DNA of 64,000 nt from Vibrio fortis (lineage in GTDB: Bacteria > Pseudomonadota > Gammaproteobacteria > Enterobacterales > Vibrionaceae): contig NZ_JFFR01000023.1 in assembly GCF_000695685.1 (NCBI RefSeq), positions 124,001 to 188,000 on the forward strand, read 5' to 3'. Positions 1 through 9,277 of the stretch are shown piece after piece; position 1 is the first letter of the stretch, and every line of letters starts with the position of its first letter. Made by a program: the position numbers and the translations under genes. Below the pieces are notes generated by a model that searched no databases, had not been told where the DNA came from, and saw nothing but the letters and a program-made list of their open reading frames with translations.

Positions 1-1
1 G

Positions 2-649
2 GGAAAAACGACCACACTTAATATTTTTTCAGGCTTTATTCCGAGAGATCAGCGAATTATCACGATTGAAGATTCAGCTGAGCTTCAATTACAACAACCT
101 CATGTGATTCGATTAGAGACTCGCCCTGCTAACCTTGAAGGCAAAGGTGAAATTAGCCAACGTGAACTAGTAAAAAATACTTTGCGTATGCGCCCAGACA
201 GAATTGTGGTTGGGGAGGTAAGGGGGAGTGAAGCCGTCGATATGCTTGCTGCAATGAACACGGGCCACGATGGCTCTTTGGCAACGATTCACGCCAACAC
301 CCCTCGCGATGCTTTAAGCCGAGTAGAAAATATGTTCTCTATGGCGGGCTGGAACATCTCAACCAAAAACCTTCGTGCTCAGATTGCATCAGCCATTCAT
401 TTGGTCGTTCAAATGGAACGTCAAGAAGACGGAAAGCGCCGTATGGTTAGTGTTCAAGAGATCAATGGCATGGAGGGGGAGATGATCACTATGTCTGAAA
501 TCTTCCGTTTCCAAAGAAAAGGGGTTGATGCTGAAGGTAATATTCAAGGCCATTACACGGCTACCGGTATTGTTCCTCAGACCCATGATCAATTGGTGAA
601 GCGTGGCTTAGATTTACCATTCGAGATATTTACCGAGAAACAGGAATAG
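2..649 (+). CDS. tadA: TadA/CpaF-type secretion ATPase of the Tad pilus, 5' truncated by the window
   Basis: This is the C-terminal part of the cytoplasmic ATPase that powers assembly of Flp/Tad pili. The reading frame is open from base 2 and begins inside the Walker A loop (GKTTTLN), so the start lies outside the window. The Walker B-like strand RIVVGEVRG and the segment [21 protein letters not shown] are typical of the CpaF/TadA branch of type II/IV secretion ATPases. The gene ends 9 bases before tadB, whose strong purine-rich ribosome binding site lies in that gap, so the two are co-transcribed. The truncation is only the window edge. Confidence 0.93.
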   Translation, partial: GKTTTLNIFSGFIPRDQRIITIEDSAELQLQQPHVIRLETRPANLEGKGEISQRELVKNTLRMRPDRIVVGEVRGSEAVDMLAAMNTGHDGSLATIHANTPRDALSRVENMFSMAGWNISTKNLRAQIASAIHLVVQMERQEDGKRRMVSVQEINGMEGEMITMSEIFRFQRKGVDAEGNIQGHYTATGIVPQTHDQLVKRGLDLPFEIFTEKQE

Positions 650-658
650 GGGGGCTGT

Positions 659-1624
659 ATGGATAATGTAACGGTTTCATTGATTCTGTTGTTCGTTGCG
701 GTTCTGTTTATTTCGCAAGCTTTGCTCTTACCGGCAGCCGGTAAAAAGGCTAAGCATCGTGAGCTGTCTCGACGCCTCAAGGAGACGCAGAAAAATATCG
801 ACGAAGAGAGCCTCTCTCTTTTGAAGGAGCACTACCGTAAAGAGCTATCACCTTTAGATCGCAGGTTGGTGTCAATAGGCGCACTGGCTGACCTGAAAAA
901 AATGCTGGAGCTAGCGGGTATCAAAATAGCTCTGACTCGTTTTCTATTTACGACTTTTTTAGCTGGGCTATCACTTACATTACTTGCGCTGTTATTGAAT
1001 CAACAATGGTTTGTATGTGTAGCGGTATTTTTCTTTTCTTGGGTTGTCGCCTATTTGTACGTACAAAACCGAGTAACTTATCGCCTCGCTCGCTTTGAGG
1101 AGCAATTACCAGAGGCTCTCGATATCATTCGCCGTGCATTGCAAGCTGGGCAGCCTTTGGTTCAGTCTCTTAATGAAGTTGGCGAAGAGATGCCAGACCC
1201 TATTGGATCGGAGTTCAAAAATACCTATAACTTACTCAACTATGGTTATGACTTGCGCTTAGCTATTTTGCAAATGGCTGAACGTGTCCCTACGGTATCT
1301 ATGTTGGCATTTTCGAGCGCAGTGATGTTGCAGAAAGAGACGGGTGGTAACCTTTCAGAGAACTTACAGAAAGTATCAGAGGTGCTAAGAGCTCGTTTTA
1401 AGCTGGAGCGAAAAATCAAAACACTTTCAGCGGAAAGCCGATTGTCTGCTTGGATACTGACTCTGTCCCCTTTTGCGCTTTTCTTTGGGCTGAAAGTTGT
1501 TAGCCCCGATTATATAGAACCTTTGTATAGCGATCCTCGCGGTATCACCATGGTGAGTATTGGCATTATCTTACTGGCTTTAGGCGCTTTGTGGATCAAG
1601 AAAATAATTAACATAGAGATATGA
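659..1624 (+). CDS. tadB: TadB inner-membrane platform protein of the Tad pilus
   Basis: TadB and TadC together form the inner-membrane platform on which the TadA ATPase acts. The 321-residue protein has an N-terminal membrane segment (about residues 6-24), a hydrophobic pair near 95-135, a T2SSF (GspF-like) domain around 150-285 containing the family signature LPEALDIIRRALQAGQPL, and two C-terminal membrane segments. An AGGGGGG ribosome binding site precedes the ATG. It is followed after 3 bases by tadC. Length and order match ordinary tad operons. Confidence 0.92.
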   Translation: MDNVTVSLILLFVAVLFISQALLLPAAGKKAKHRELSRRLKETQKNIDEESLSLLKEHYRKELSPLDRRLVSIGALADLKKMLELAGIKIALTRFLFTTFLAGLSLTLLALLLNQQWFVCVAVFFFSWVVAYLYVQNRVTYRLARFEEQLPEALDIIRRALQAGQPLVQSLNEVGEEMPDPIGSEFKNTYNLLNYGYDLRLAILQMAERVPTVSMLAFSSAVMLQKETGGNLSENLQKVSEVLRARFKLERKIKTLSAESRLSAWILTLSPFALFFGLKVVSPDYIEPLYSDPRGITMVSIGIILLALGALWIKKIINIEI

Positions 1625-1627
1625 TTT

Positions 1628-2602
1628 ATGGAACTACTCGACATTAATGCTTGGATGCAAGCCTTAGAAGCGTTTGGGTTAAGTTCACAAATGGTGATCT
1701 ATGGAATGATTCTACTGACCACCATTTTATTGACTCTCACATTAGGCTTTTTATTGGTTGGTGCTAGCTCACCATTAGACAAACGCTTGAAGAAAATTTC
1801 TGGTAACAAAGCTAATTCGTCTCATAGAAAGGGGTTCGATTTTTCGAATACGCTGGAATCTTTAAGTCCGTTTGTCGGAAAAGGAAACAAGCGTGATAAC
1901 GCAACCTATTCAGAGAAGCTGATGCATGCAGGTTATCACGATAAAAGTGCGCTCTCGATTTTCTATTCATTGAAATTGATCTCAACTTTGATCGGTTTAG
2001 TCTGTGCTTTTTTGGTGTATTACACCGCGGTAGGCGGCAGCTACAACAACCTACTGACTTTAACTTGTGTCTTCATCGGTATGTTCACCCCTAACTTTGT
2101 GCTGAATAAACTGCAGAAAGATCGCCAACGAAAAATTCGAAACGGGGTCCCTGATGCGTTGGATTTGTTAGTGGTTTGTACCGAATCTGGACTTGGCTTT
2201 AATGCCGCGCTAGGGCGAGTTGCGACAGAACTTTATGTATCTCAACCTGAGCTAGCCGATGAATTGGATACGGTTTTCGCCAAGATCCAAGCTGGTGTTC
2301 CAATGCCAGATGCTTTGAGTCAACTCATCGATCGGACTGGTCTTACTGAACTTGAAGGCTTGGTATCTATGTTGTCTCATGCTTCGAAAATGGGTGGAAG
2401 CCTTGCGCAAACCTTAAGAGACTATACTGCGGATTTTAGAGATAGACGACAACAGGCTGCTGAAGAAGTCGCAGCTAAAATCCCAACAAAAATGTTATTT
2501 CCAATGCTGCTATTCATCTGGCCTTGCTTCTTTATCGTGGCATTAGGTCCAGGGATGATGATTGTAATGGACGCACTAACGGCCCCAGGAGCTGAATTAT
2601 GA
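1628..2602 (+). CDS. tadC: TadC inner-membrane platform protein of the Tad pilus
   Basis: TadC is the second GspF-like platform component of the Tad machine. The 324-residue protein has an N-terminal membrane segment, a central hydrophobic pair (about residues 110-160), and a T2SSF domain containing the family block GVPDALDLLVVCTESGLGF followed by SQLIDRTGLTELEGLVSMLS. A final membrane segment rich in PMLLFIWPCFF lies near the C terminus. Its stop codon overlaps the start of tadD (ATGA), indicating translational coupling. The assignment over TadB rests on gene order and the TESGL motif. Confidence 0.92.
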   Translation: MELLDINAWMQALEAFGLSSQMVIYGMILLTTILLTLTLGFLLVGASSPLDKRLKKISGNKANSSHRKGFDFSNTLESLSPFVGKGNKRDNATYSEKLMHAGYHDKSALSIFYSLKLISTLIGLVCAFLVYYTAVGGSYNNLLTLTCVFIGMFTPNFVLNKLQKDRQRKIRNGVPDALDLLVVCTESGLGFNAALGRVATELYVSQPELADELDTVFAKIQAGVPMPDALSQLIDRTGLTELEGLVSMLSHASKMGGSLAQTLRDYTADFRDRRQQAAEEVAAKIPTKMLFPMLLFIWPCFFIVALGPGMMIVMDALTAPGAEL

Positions 2603-3600
2603 GAACCATAAATAGAGTCATATTATTCATGTTACCTCTTTTTCTTATTGGGTGTGCTTCATCTGATGAAACGGGCAACGATTTCAATTCGGAACTATAT
2701 GCAGGTAAACCGATAGACACATTGAGTAATGATACGCCTCCTTTAAATGAGAAAGAGGCCATTGTTCGAGGCGATAAAGCACTGCGAGAGAACAACGTCG
2801 ATCTTGCTTTATACGAATATATTCGTTCCCTTTCGTATCCTGAGAAAGAGTTCCATGACAGAACATTGTTCACGATTGGTCGTATTCATCAATCAAGAGC
2901 GAATTACCCTCTGGCTGAGAAATCTTATCTTGCTGTGTTGAATGTCGATCCCGCCCATACCGGAGCGCTTGAACAGCTTGGGAGTTTATACACTAAACAG
3001 AATCGACTTGAGGAAGGCCTAAGTTACTTTTACAAAGCCATTAATTCAGACCAAGTACGATTGAGCAGTGGTCAAAGTATCTCTAATAATCATTCATTGA
3101 CCAAGAGTCAGGCCCAAGCCTTTAAAGTGGATGATCAGTCTCCGTTATTAGCTTATATGGGAGTAGGGGTGTTACGAGATGTGGCCGGTGATCATGATGT
3201 GGCACAGGTTCTATTTGGTAAGGTACTGACGATCTCTCCCCGCTCTGTCAAAGGGTTAATCAACATGGGTTATTCTCACTACATGGACGGTGAATATGAT
3301 GAAGCTGTACGCTTAACGACTAACGCGTTGAATCTAGAGCCAAACAATGAGAAAGCGCAAAATAACCTTGCTTTGATTTACCTTGCAAAAGGAGAAGTGC
3401 AGAAGTCGGTTAATACCTTTATGCGCCATATGGATGCACCAGAAGCATTGAATAACGTCGGTTATTTCTTGATTCTTCAAGGTAAACCAGAGGAAGCCAT
3501 TCCTTACCTACAACAAGCGATTGATAAAAAAGCTTCCTATTATGAACTTGCCAATAAAAACTTGGAGACAGCGATCTCGCAAGTCCGAGAGATGAATTAG
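2599..3600 (+). CDS. tadD: TadD-like TPR lipoprotein of the Tad operon
   Basis: TadD-type proteins are lipoproteins with tetratricopeptide repeats that help assemble the outer-membrane part of the Tad apparatus. The 333-residue product starts with a lipoprotein signal (hydrophobic stretch ending LIGC, predicted lipid-modified Cys19). Several TPR-like helical pairs follow, for example around the words NMGYSHYMDGEYDEAV and NNLALIYLAKGEVQKS. It overlaps tadC by four bases and is the last recognisable tad gene. The glycosyltransferase gene after it is only 36 bases away, so the transcript probably continues. Confidence 0.88.
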   Translation: MRTINRVILFMLPLFLIGCASSDETGNDFNSELYAGKPIDTLSNDTPPLNEKEAIVRGDKALRENNVDLALYEYIRSLSYPEKEFHDRTLFTIGRIHQSRANYPLAEKSYLAVLNVDPAHTGALEQLGSLYTKQNRLEEGLSYFYKAINSDQVRLSSGQSISNNHSLTKSQAQAFKVDDQSPLLAYMGVGVLRDVAGDHDVAQVLFGKVLTISPRSVKGLINMGYSHYMDGEYDEAVRLTTNALNLEPNNEKAQNNLALIYLAKGEVQKSVNTFMRHMDAPEALNNVGYFLILQGKPEEAIPYLQQAIDKKASYYELANKNLETAISQVREMN

Positions 3601-3636
3601 AAAATTAATTCAGGGTGAAATGAAAAGGACTTCATT

Positions 3637-5400
3637 TTGGCTCAGGAAAATTCGATTCGACAAGATGTTTTCGTTCTTATTGGCTTTTGGCTAGTGGGAG
3701 CAGTGCTGATTATTGTTTTTAATTGGGAAACGGTTAATGCGTTAGAGCTCAGAGATAATGATGACTACATGCGTTTTGCCCAATTTCAACACTGGATGGA
3801 GGACGGAGATTGGTACCTAGTACCTATGCACAACTTTAACCCTCAAGATGGAGTACTGATACATTGGTCTAGGTTGCCTGATATCATGCTGTCTTTAGTC
3901 GCTATACCGTTGCTAATCTTTCTTCCTGAACACCTAGCCTACACTTTCACGATATCTGTTGTCCCTCTCTTTTATTTACTTGTTTACTTACTGTCTGTTT
4001 TTTACTTAGGACACCGATTGTTTGGCGTTAAGTATCGGTTCGTGAGTATGCTATTTGCGATTGCTTCTCCAGCTGTTGTTCACTTTCTACCTGGCGCAAT
4101 TGATCACCACAATATACAGCTGATGCTTGGCGCTTTGTTCCTAGTCCTTAGCCCAATCAAACAAATGCAATTGGGACAGCGTTGGCGGATCAACATACAT
4201 GCTTTGGTTGTGGGGCTATCGTTTTGGGTTGGACTAGATAACATCTTTTTATTTGGGTCTTACTTCTTAGTTTATACGACATATTCATGTTTGGTTGATG
4301 CTCAATGGAGAGAGTATGTCCGTGTTTTACTTGTAAAGTGTACAGTAACTGTATTGGTTGCCATTTTACTAAATAGGCCAGTATCTGAGTTTTTCACTAT
4401 TAAGTCTGATGAAGTTTCTTTTCTTTTGGTTTTCCTATTATTGAGTGGGTACGCTTTTATACTCTTTTTTGAAAAGAGTGTCGGTTTTGGACAATCAAAA
4501 TTATCAAAAGTGATGATTTTTATATTTGTAGGACTGCTTTCCCTGACTCCGACGGTATTGCTATTTCCAAGTTTTATCGATGGGTTGTTGATAGAGTACT
4601 CATCAATATTGAAAATGTTTTGGCTAGACTATGTCTCCGAAGCTAAGCCAATTTATTACTACGTCAACCAGGATGGTTTCTTATCACGACAGAACTATGT
4701 GTTGCTTTTCATTCCTGCCTTATTGTTTCCTTTTTTTAAACAAAATAACCCATACGTCACCTTACTTTATCTTATGTTAGTGGTGAATCTGCTGTTGGCA
4801 TACTTTTGGCAGTTAAGGGTCACAAGGAGTTGTTTTTTATTAGCAGCTCCTCTTCAAGCGTATGTGGTTTTAAGGTGTGCTGAGTATTTGCGATATCTTT
4901 TTGCAAAGGTTGTATTTATCACGCTCGGTGGGCCGTTAGGGATAGCGTTCATTCTGCTATTCGTCAATGGAGACCTGTCAGGGTCTTCGTTTAAAGAGCG
5001 AAATCAAGCGGATGAAGATAACTTAATTGACGTTCTTAACTCTATACGTGTTAAAGAAGAGCTTGTATTAGCCGGTATTGAAAGTGGTTCTCAATTGTTA
5101 GCAAGAACAAAAAATAGAATCATTGCAGCCCCTTATCATAGGAATATTAAAGGGAATACTTTCTTAATTGAAACTATGCTTGAAGAAGACCTAAGTATTG
5201 TTCGAGAGAAATTGTTAAGCAAAGGCGTAGGTATCGTTGTAGTGGGAAATGATAGTCACTTAGTTCTGATTAAGCACCTCAGCAACGAGAGAGCCTTCAT
5301 TCGAAAGCTATATAGTCAAGAATTGCCCAGTTGGTTAGAGAGAGTTTATTCAAACAAGCAAAGCAGTTATCAAGTTTTTAGGGTGAGGGAGTATCCATGA
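3637..5400 (+). CDS. Polytopic membrane glycosyltransferase, GT-C / STT3-like
   Basis: This is a 587-residue protein with many membrane segments. GT-C enzymes use lipid-phosphate sugars and transfer them on the periplasmic side. After the first membrane helix it has an acidic motif RDNDDYMR (residues 39-46) in the first outer loop, then HWSRLPD, and an IDHHNIQ motif at 155-161. These resemble the acidic first loop and DHH motif of STT3/AglB oligosaccharyltransferases. About 130 soluble residues close the protein. The WWDYG signature of true STT3 is not seen, so it is better called STT3-like. The start is a TTG with AAGGA seven bases upstream; no in-frame ATG fits. It overlaps the next gene by four bases. 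The acceptor is unknown; a pilin is possible from position only. Confidence 0.6.
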   Translation: MAQENSIRQDVFVLIGFWLVGAVLIIVFNWETVNALELRDNDDYMRFAQFQHWMEDGDWYLVPMHNFNPQDGVLIHWSRLPDIMLSLVAIPLLIFLPEHLAYTFTISVVPLFYLLVYLLSVFYLGHRLFGVKYRFVSMLFAIASPAVVHFLPGAIDHHNIQLMLGALFLVLSPIKQMQLGQRWRINIHALVVGLSFWVGLDNIFLFGSYFLVYTTYSCLVDAQWREYVRVLLVKCTVTVLVAILLNRPVSEFFTIKSDEVSFLLVFLLLSGYAFILFFEKSVGFGQSKLSKVMIFIFVGLLSLTPTVLLFPSFIDGLLIEYSSILKMFWLDYVSEAKPIYYYVNQDGFLSRQNYVLLFIPALLFPFFKQNNPYVTLLYLMLVVNLLLAYFWQLRVTRSCFLLAAPLQAYVVLRCAEYLRYLFAKVVFITLGGPLGIAFILLFVNGDLSGSSFKERNQADEDNLIDVLNSIRVKEELVLAGIESGSQLLARTKNRIIAAPYHRNIKGNTFLIETMLEEDLSIVREKLLSKGVGIVVVGNDSHLVLIKHLSNERAFIRKLYSQELPSWLERVYSNKQSSYQVFRVREYP

Positions 5401-6305
5401 CAAACGAAAAAATAGCGGTATTACTTCCTTGTTTCAATGAGGCTGGTGCTATTGGACAAACCGTGAGCTCATTTAGAACGTCTTTACCTAACGCTGATAT
5501 TTATGTTTATGACAATAATTCGACTGATAACACCATCGCAGAGGCTAGTGAGGCAGGGGCAATTATTCGTACAGAGCCTCGCCAAGGAAAGGGAGAAGTT
5601 GTTAGAAGAATGTTCTCTGATATTGAAGCAGATATATACGTGATGGCTGACGGTGATAACACATATGATGCATCAATTTGTCCTACACTTATCGAGCATT
5701 TACTGAGTGAGCGTTTAGACATGGTTATTGGCAGTCGAGAACGAGCGATAGGGGCATACCCCACTGGGCATATATACGGAAACAAATTTTTCTCGGCTTT
5801 GGTAAATGGAGCTTTTAGTGCTCATTTTGAAGACGTTTTTTCTGGTTATAGGGTGATGAGTCGTCGTTTTGTTAAGAGCGTACCAATATTCAGCGATGGT
5901 TTTCAGATAGAAACAGAGCTTACCGTCCACGCGTTGCACCATAATATGCCCACTAAAGAGGTTGCGACACAGTACTCTCCTCGTCCAGATGGAACAGAAA
6001 GTAAACTTCATACACTCAGTGATGGCGTTAAAATTTTTAATTTTATTCTTTTCATTCTGAGGGACGTAAAACCGTTACTATTTTTCGGTGTGCTTGCCTT
6101 ATTTCTTGCAGGCTTGTCTCTGGCCCTAGGTATCCCTGTGATTGTCGATTTTATCGAGACAGGGCTCGTTGAGCGGGTACCTACAGCAATTCTCGCAAGT
6201 TCAATTGCTTTGATCGCTGTAATGTCTTTTTTCTGTGGATTGATTCTAGATAACGTTTCACGAGGTCGACGAGAAATTAAGATTCTGTCGATGTTAAACC
6301 TCTAG
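5397..6305 (+). CDS. Family 2 glycosyltransferase with C-terminal membrane anchor (polyprenyl-phosphate sugar synthase type)
   Basis: The 302-residue product has a GT-A family 2 domain. LLPCFNEAGAIGQTV opens the nucleotide-binding fold, VYDNNSTDNT follows, and MADGDNTYD supplies the DxD-type metal site. Two hydrophobic segments near residues 220-285 anchor it, as in DPM1/ArnC-like enzymes that load a sugar onto a polyprenyl phosphate. It overlaps the preceding GT-C gene (ATGA), which suggests a two-step route: this enzyme makes the lipid-linked donor and the GT-C protein uses it. The sugar cannot be told from sequence. Confidence 0.8.
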   Translation: MTNEKIAVLLPCFNEAGAIGQTVSSFRTSLPNADIYVYDNNSTDNTIAEASEAGAIIRTEPRQGKGEVVRRMFSDIEADIYVMADGDNTYDASICPTLIEHLLSERLDMVIGSRERAIGAYPTGHIYGNKFFSALVNGAFSAHFEDVFSGYRVMSRRFVKSVPIFSDGFQIETELTVHALHHNMPTKEVATQYSPRPDGTESKLHTLSDGVKIFNFILFILRDVKPLLFFGVLALFLAGLSLALGIPVIVDFIETGLVERVPTAILASSIALIAVMSFFCGLILDNVSRGRREIKILSMLNL

Positions 6306-6322
6306 GTTGGTGGGGAGAGTGC

Positions 6323-7024
6323 ATGAGAGCGAGCAAGAACGAAGATGCTGAATGGCTCAACTATTTAAATCGTTTCAGTAATGAATATGATCACCGAGTC
6401 TACAATGATAACTCTACTGGTGGGGTTATGAGAGCCGGACATATAGCTCTAGAGAGGCCTTTGAAGAAGGAACACTTTTCAAGGGTTTTAGAGGTAGGGT
6501 GTGGGACTGGTGAGCATTTAAAGCATGTATCGCATACCTTTGATGAATATGTAATGACTGATGGTGACCAAGCCGCTCTTGATATTGCTCAGCAATCAAT
6601 TACAAGTTTAAAGCAGCAAGGAAGTATTATATTTGAGAGTATGGATGCGAGTTGTTTAGAGTACCCAGATGAACACTTTGATCGTGTAGTAGCGACTCAT
6701 ATATTGGAACATATTTATGAACCTCACCTTGTTATTAAAGAGTGGTTACGAGTTCTCAAGCCTGGGGGGACCTTATCAGTACTAATTCCGACGGATCCGG
6801 GGGTTGCCTGGAAAGTTGGTCGGTACTTTACGACTCGAAAACTTGGAATGAGTAAAGGCTGGAACTACGATTATATTATGGCGAGGGAACACGTAAACCC
6901 GTGCAATAATCTTATTGTTTTTTTGAAGTATTATTCTCCTAGTTATCGCTGCAGTTTTTGGCCATTTTCGATATTACCGTCGATCGATTGTAATTTGTTT
7001 TTCTCTTTCCATGGTGTGAAATAG
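6323..7024 (+). CDS. SAM-dependent class I methyltransferase
   Basis: The 233-residue protein carries the class I methyltransferase fold: motif I VLEVGCGTGEHL (about residues 57-68), an acidic post-I strand (YVMTDGD) and a later FDRVVATHILEHI block with the Methyltransf_11 signature. The C-terminal third (GKPT-like loop, then REHVNPCNNLIVFLKYY) has no motif I recognise. It lies 17 bases after the GT2 gene and so probably belongs to the same glycosylation cassette, perhaps methylating the sugar or its carrier. The substrate is unknown. Confidence 0.75.
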   Translation: MRASKNEDAEWLNYLNRFSNEYDHRVYNDNSTGGVMRAGHIALERPLKKEHFSRVLEVGCGTGEHLKHVSHTFDEYVMTDGDQAALDIAQQSITSLKQQGSIIFESMDASCLEYPDEHFDRVVATHILEHIYEPHLVIKEWLRVLKPGGTLSVLIPTDPGVAWKVGRYFTTRKLGMSKGWNYDYIMAREHVNPCNNLIVFLKYYSPSYRCSFWPFSILPSIDCNLFFSFHGVK

Positions 7025-7041
7025 GCTCTTAAAATAGACTC

Positions 7042-7070
7042 AGCAGAAGCGAAACCATCTCGCTCCTGCT
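7042..7070 (-). terminator. Hairpin downstream of the chrA-type gene
   Basis: An 11-base stem (7042-7052 with 7060-7070) has a 7-base loop. In the minus-strand RNA the only imperfect pair is a G-U. A short T-rich stretch follows it on the minus strand. It lies between the convergent methyltransferase and transporter genes. The U tract is weak, so this is tentative. Confidence 0.35.
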
Positions 7071-7091
7071 TGTTGCCGTATTCGACTTGGC

Positions 7092-8249
7092 TTACAACCA
7101 ATTCATTATTGCGCCCGCAGCAATGAACACTCCGACCAAGCCAACGATTGGTAGTTTGACTGATTTGAGCAACCAAACACCGACCACGATAAGTGCGAAG
7201 TCTAGCCCGCTATTTACTGCACTAGTGAAAATTGGTTGATATAGAGCAGCGAGGAGTAGACCAACAACCGCAGCATTAACGCCAGTTAATGCGCCAGAAA
7301 TTAATGGTTTGCTCGCTATCGCTTGCCAGTTTTTAAGAACCCCCAACAGCAGTAGAAAACCAGGTAGAAAGACAGCGACGGTTGCAATCAGAGCGCCTAA
7401 AACAGGCGATGCAGGCATAAGGACGTAACCTAGATAGGTTGCAAGTGTAAACATCGGCCCTGGAACGGCTTGTGCCGCTGCGTAACCTGTTAGGAAAGCA
7501 TCTTGGGATAACTGATCACCAATACCATTTTGGAGTAACGGTAAAACCACGTGGCCACCACCAAACACCAAACTACCTGCTTGATAGAACAAGCTGAACA
7601 CTTCGATACCCTGTGAATAATTTGCCAGCAAAGGCAAGCCTAGTAACAGAGCAGCAAAGAGGACGAGCGGTGCAAACGAAATTTTCTCGCTACTGGTAAC
7701 CGAAGGTAGGGCTTGTGAAGACAAGAATCGGCTTCCGACGAATGCCGCCACAATAAGTACCAAGATTTGTGGCCAAATACCGGGAAATAGAAGCAAAACC
7801 ACGGCTGTCATTACACATAGTGAGGTTGCGATAGCTGACTTACAAAAGTTTTTATACATTCCATAGGTCGCGTCGGCGACGACAACCACGGCAAGCAGCT
7901 TAAGCCCATGGATAACTGAGTTGAAAAGAGAGTTATCTAACAATTGTGAACTGGCAACCGCTAGAACTAGCATCAAGATTACGGATGGCGTTGTGAAACC
8001 AATGAACGCAGCAATTGCACCAGGCAGTCCCCCTTTTTTATAGCCTACCGCGAAGCCGACTTGGCTTGATCCCGGCCCAGGTAAGAACTGACTCAGCGCG
8101 ACGATCTGCCCGTATTCTTCGTCCGTCAGCCACTTCATTTTCTCGACAAATGTGTTTCTGAAATAACCAATGTGAGCCGCTGGACCACCAAAACTGATCC
8201 AACCTAGCCAAAAAAAGGTCTTAAAAATTGCAAACATGATCATACCCAT
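7092..8249 (-). CDS. chrA: ChrA-type (CHR family) chromate ion transporter
   Basis: CHR-family proteins export chromate, and some members have other or unknown substrates. The 385-residue protein is the two-domain form. Each half begins with the family pattern (FFWLGWISFGGPAAH near residues 11-25 and SLVFGGGHVVLPLL near 230). The hallmark proline/glycine loops are QFLPGPGSSQVGFAVG in the first half and QAVPGPMFTLATYLG in the second. About ten membrane segments are visible. Three methionines at residues 1, 3 and 5 make the exact start uncertain. A LysR gene is divergent from a 71-base spacer and is the likely regulator. No chrB-like gene is present. Confidence 0.85.
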   Translation of the reverse strand: MGMIMFAIFKTFFWLGWISFGGPAAHIGYFRNTFVEKMKWLTDEEYGQIVALSQFLPGPGSSQVGFAVGYKKGGLPGAIAAFIGFTTPSVILMLVLAVASSQLLDNSLFNSVIHGLKLLAVVVVADATYGMYKNFCKSAIATSLCVMTAVVLLLFPGIWPQILVLIVAAFVGSRFLSSQALPSVTSSEKISFAPLVLFAALLLGLPLLANYSQGIEVFSLFYQAGSLVFGGGHVVLPLLQNGIGDQLSQDAFLTGYAAAQAVPGPMFTLATYLGYVLMPASPVLGALIATVAVFLPGFLLLLGVLKNWQAIASKPLISGALTGVNAAVVGLLLAALYQPIFTSAVNSGLDFALIVVGVWLLKSVKLPIVGLVGVFIAAGAIMNWL

Positions 8250-8320
8250 TTAAAGAATTACGAGTAATTTAGAGGGAACAGTACTATGATTCAAATTAAT
8301 TGTTTTAATTGTCTCTATTA

Positions 8321-9277
8321 ATGAAATGGGATGGGGAAGTGGCGAGTTTTAACTGGAAAGGAATTGATCTTAACTTATTGATTGCACTACAAGCATTGTA
8401 TAAAACCAATAGTGTGAGCAAGGCGGCTGAGCGCTGTTTCGTTAGTCAATCAGCGATGAGCCACAGTCTACAAAGGTTAAGAAAGCTGTTTGATGATCCA
8501 CTGTTTGAGCGAGTGGGAAGTCGAATGGAGCCAACTGAGCGCGCCATGGAGTTGTCGAATTCGGTTGACCTTCTACTTGGTCAAATTCAGACTGATATTT
8601 TGAAAACCAAGCCTTTTCAAGCTTCGACATTCAGTGATGTTTGGAAGATCGGTCTAACGGATTACGCAGAACAAATGTTTGGCCCAGCACTGTTTGATCA
8701 GATAAAAGAGCAGGTTCCACATTCGCAAGTCGCGCTATTCAACGTGAACCGTGCTAATTACCAATCGGTCTTTGAGCAATCTAAACTGGATGTGGTAATT
8801 GGTAGCTTTGGTGAGGTTACGGAGTTATATCGAACTGAGCACCTTTATACTGAGCAGCATGTTTGTTTGTATGATGGTGATGTGCTCGAAGTGGAATTGC
8901 CAATGTCATTATCGGATTTTACGTCTGTCGAGCATGCTCTTGTTTCTCCAAGTGGTGTTCTTTCGACTGGCGTTGACGATAAATTAGAAGTATTAGGGTT
9001 AAAGCGCCAAGTTGCGATTGCATCGAGTAACTTCCTAACCATCAAGAGTTTGATTCATGGCCGACAGCTGTTGTGTATTGTCCCCAAGCTGGTGGCGAGA
9101 CAAGAAGGTTCTTGTTCCAATTTAAAAGCGGTTACTCCTCCGATTGAGGTTCCTGACTTCGACATTCAGCTTGTTTATCGCAAAGGTAAACAGCGGGACG
9201 ATAAGAATATCTTTATTCGCCGGCTAATCAGTCAAGTGGTGGTTGATATCGCTGGTCAATCGAGTCCTGGTGAGTAA
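8321..9277 (+). CDS. LysR-family transcriptional regulator
   Basis: The N-terminal winged helix-turn-helix is clear (DLNLLIALQALYKTNSVSKAAERCFVSQSAMSHSL, within residues 15-50), followed by an effector-binding domain of about 200 residues. I start it at the ATG at 8321; a TTG twelve bases upstream and a GTG at 8339 are also in frame and none has a strong ribosome binding site. The gene is divergent from the ChrA-type transporter, the usual arrangement for a LysR protein and its target. Its last 54 bases overlap the 3' end of the convergent PAP2 gene. Confidence 0.85.
   Translation: MKWDGEVASFNWKGIDLNLLIALQALYKTNSVSKAAERCFVSQSAMSHSLQRLRKLFDDPLFERVGSRMEPTERAMELSNSVDLLLGQIQTDILKTKPFQASTFSDVWKIGLTDYAEQMFGPALFDQIKEQVPHSQVALFNVNRANYQSVFEQSKLDVVIGSFGEVTELYRTEHLYTEQHVCLYDGDVLEVELPMSLSDFTSVEHALVSPSGVLSTGVDDKLEVLGLKRQVAIASSNFLTIKSLIHGRQLLCIVPKLVARQEGSCSNLKAVTPPIEVPDFDIQLVYRKGKQRDDKNIFIRRLISQVVVDIAGQSSPGE

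Noticed and set aside
2..649. tadA as a broken gene
   Set aside because: The missing N terminus is cut by the window edge; the remaining frame is intact with normal motifs.
3634..3642. ATG at 3620 as start of the GT-C gene
   Set aside because: It is out of frame with the protein; the TTG at 3637 has a well-spaced AAGGA.
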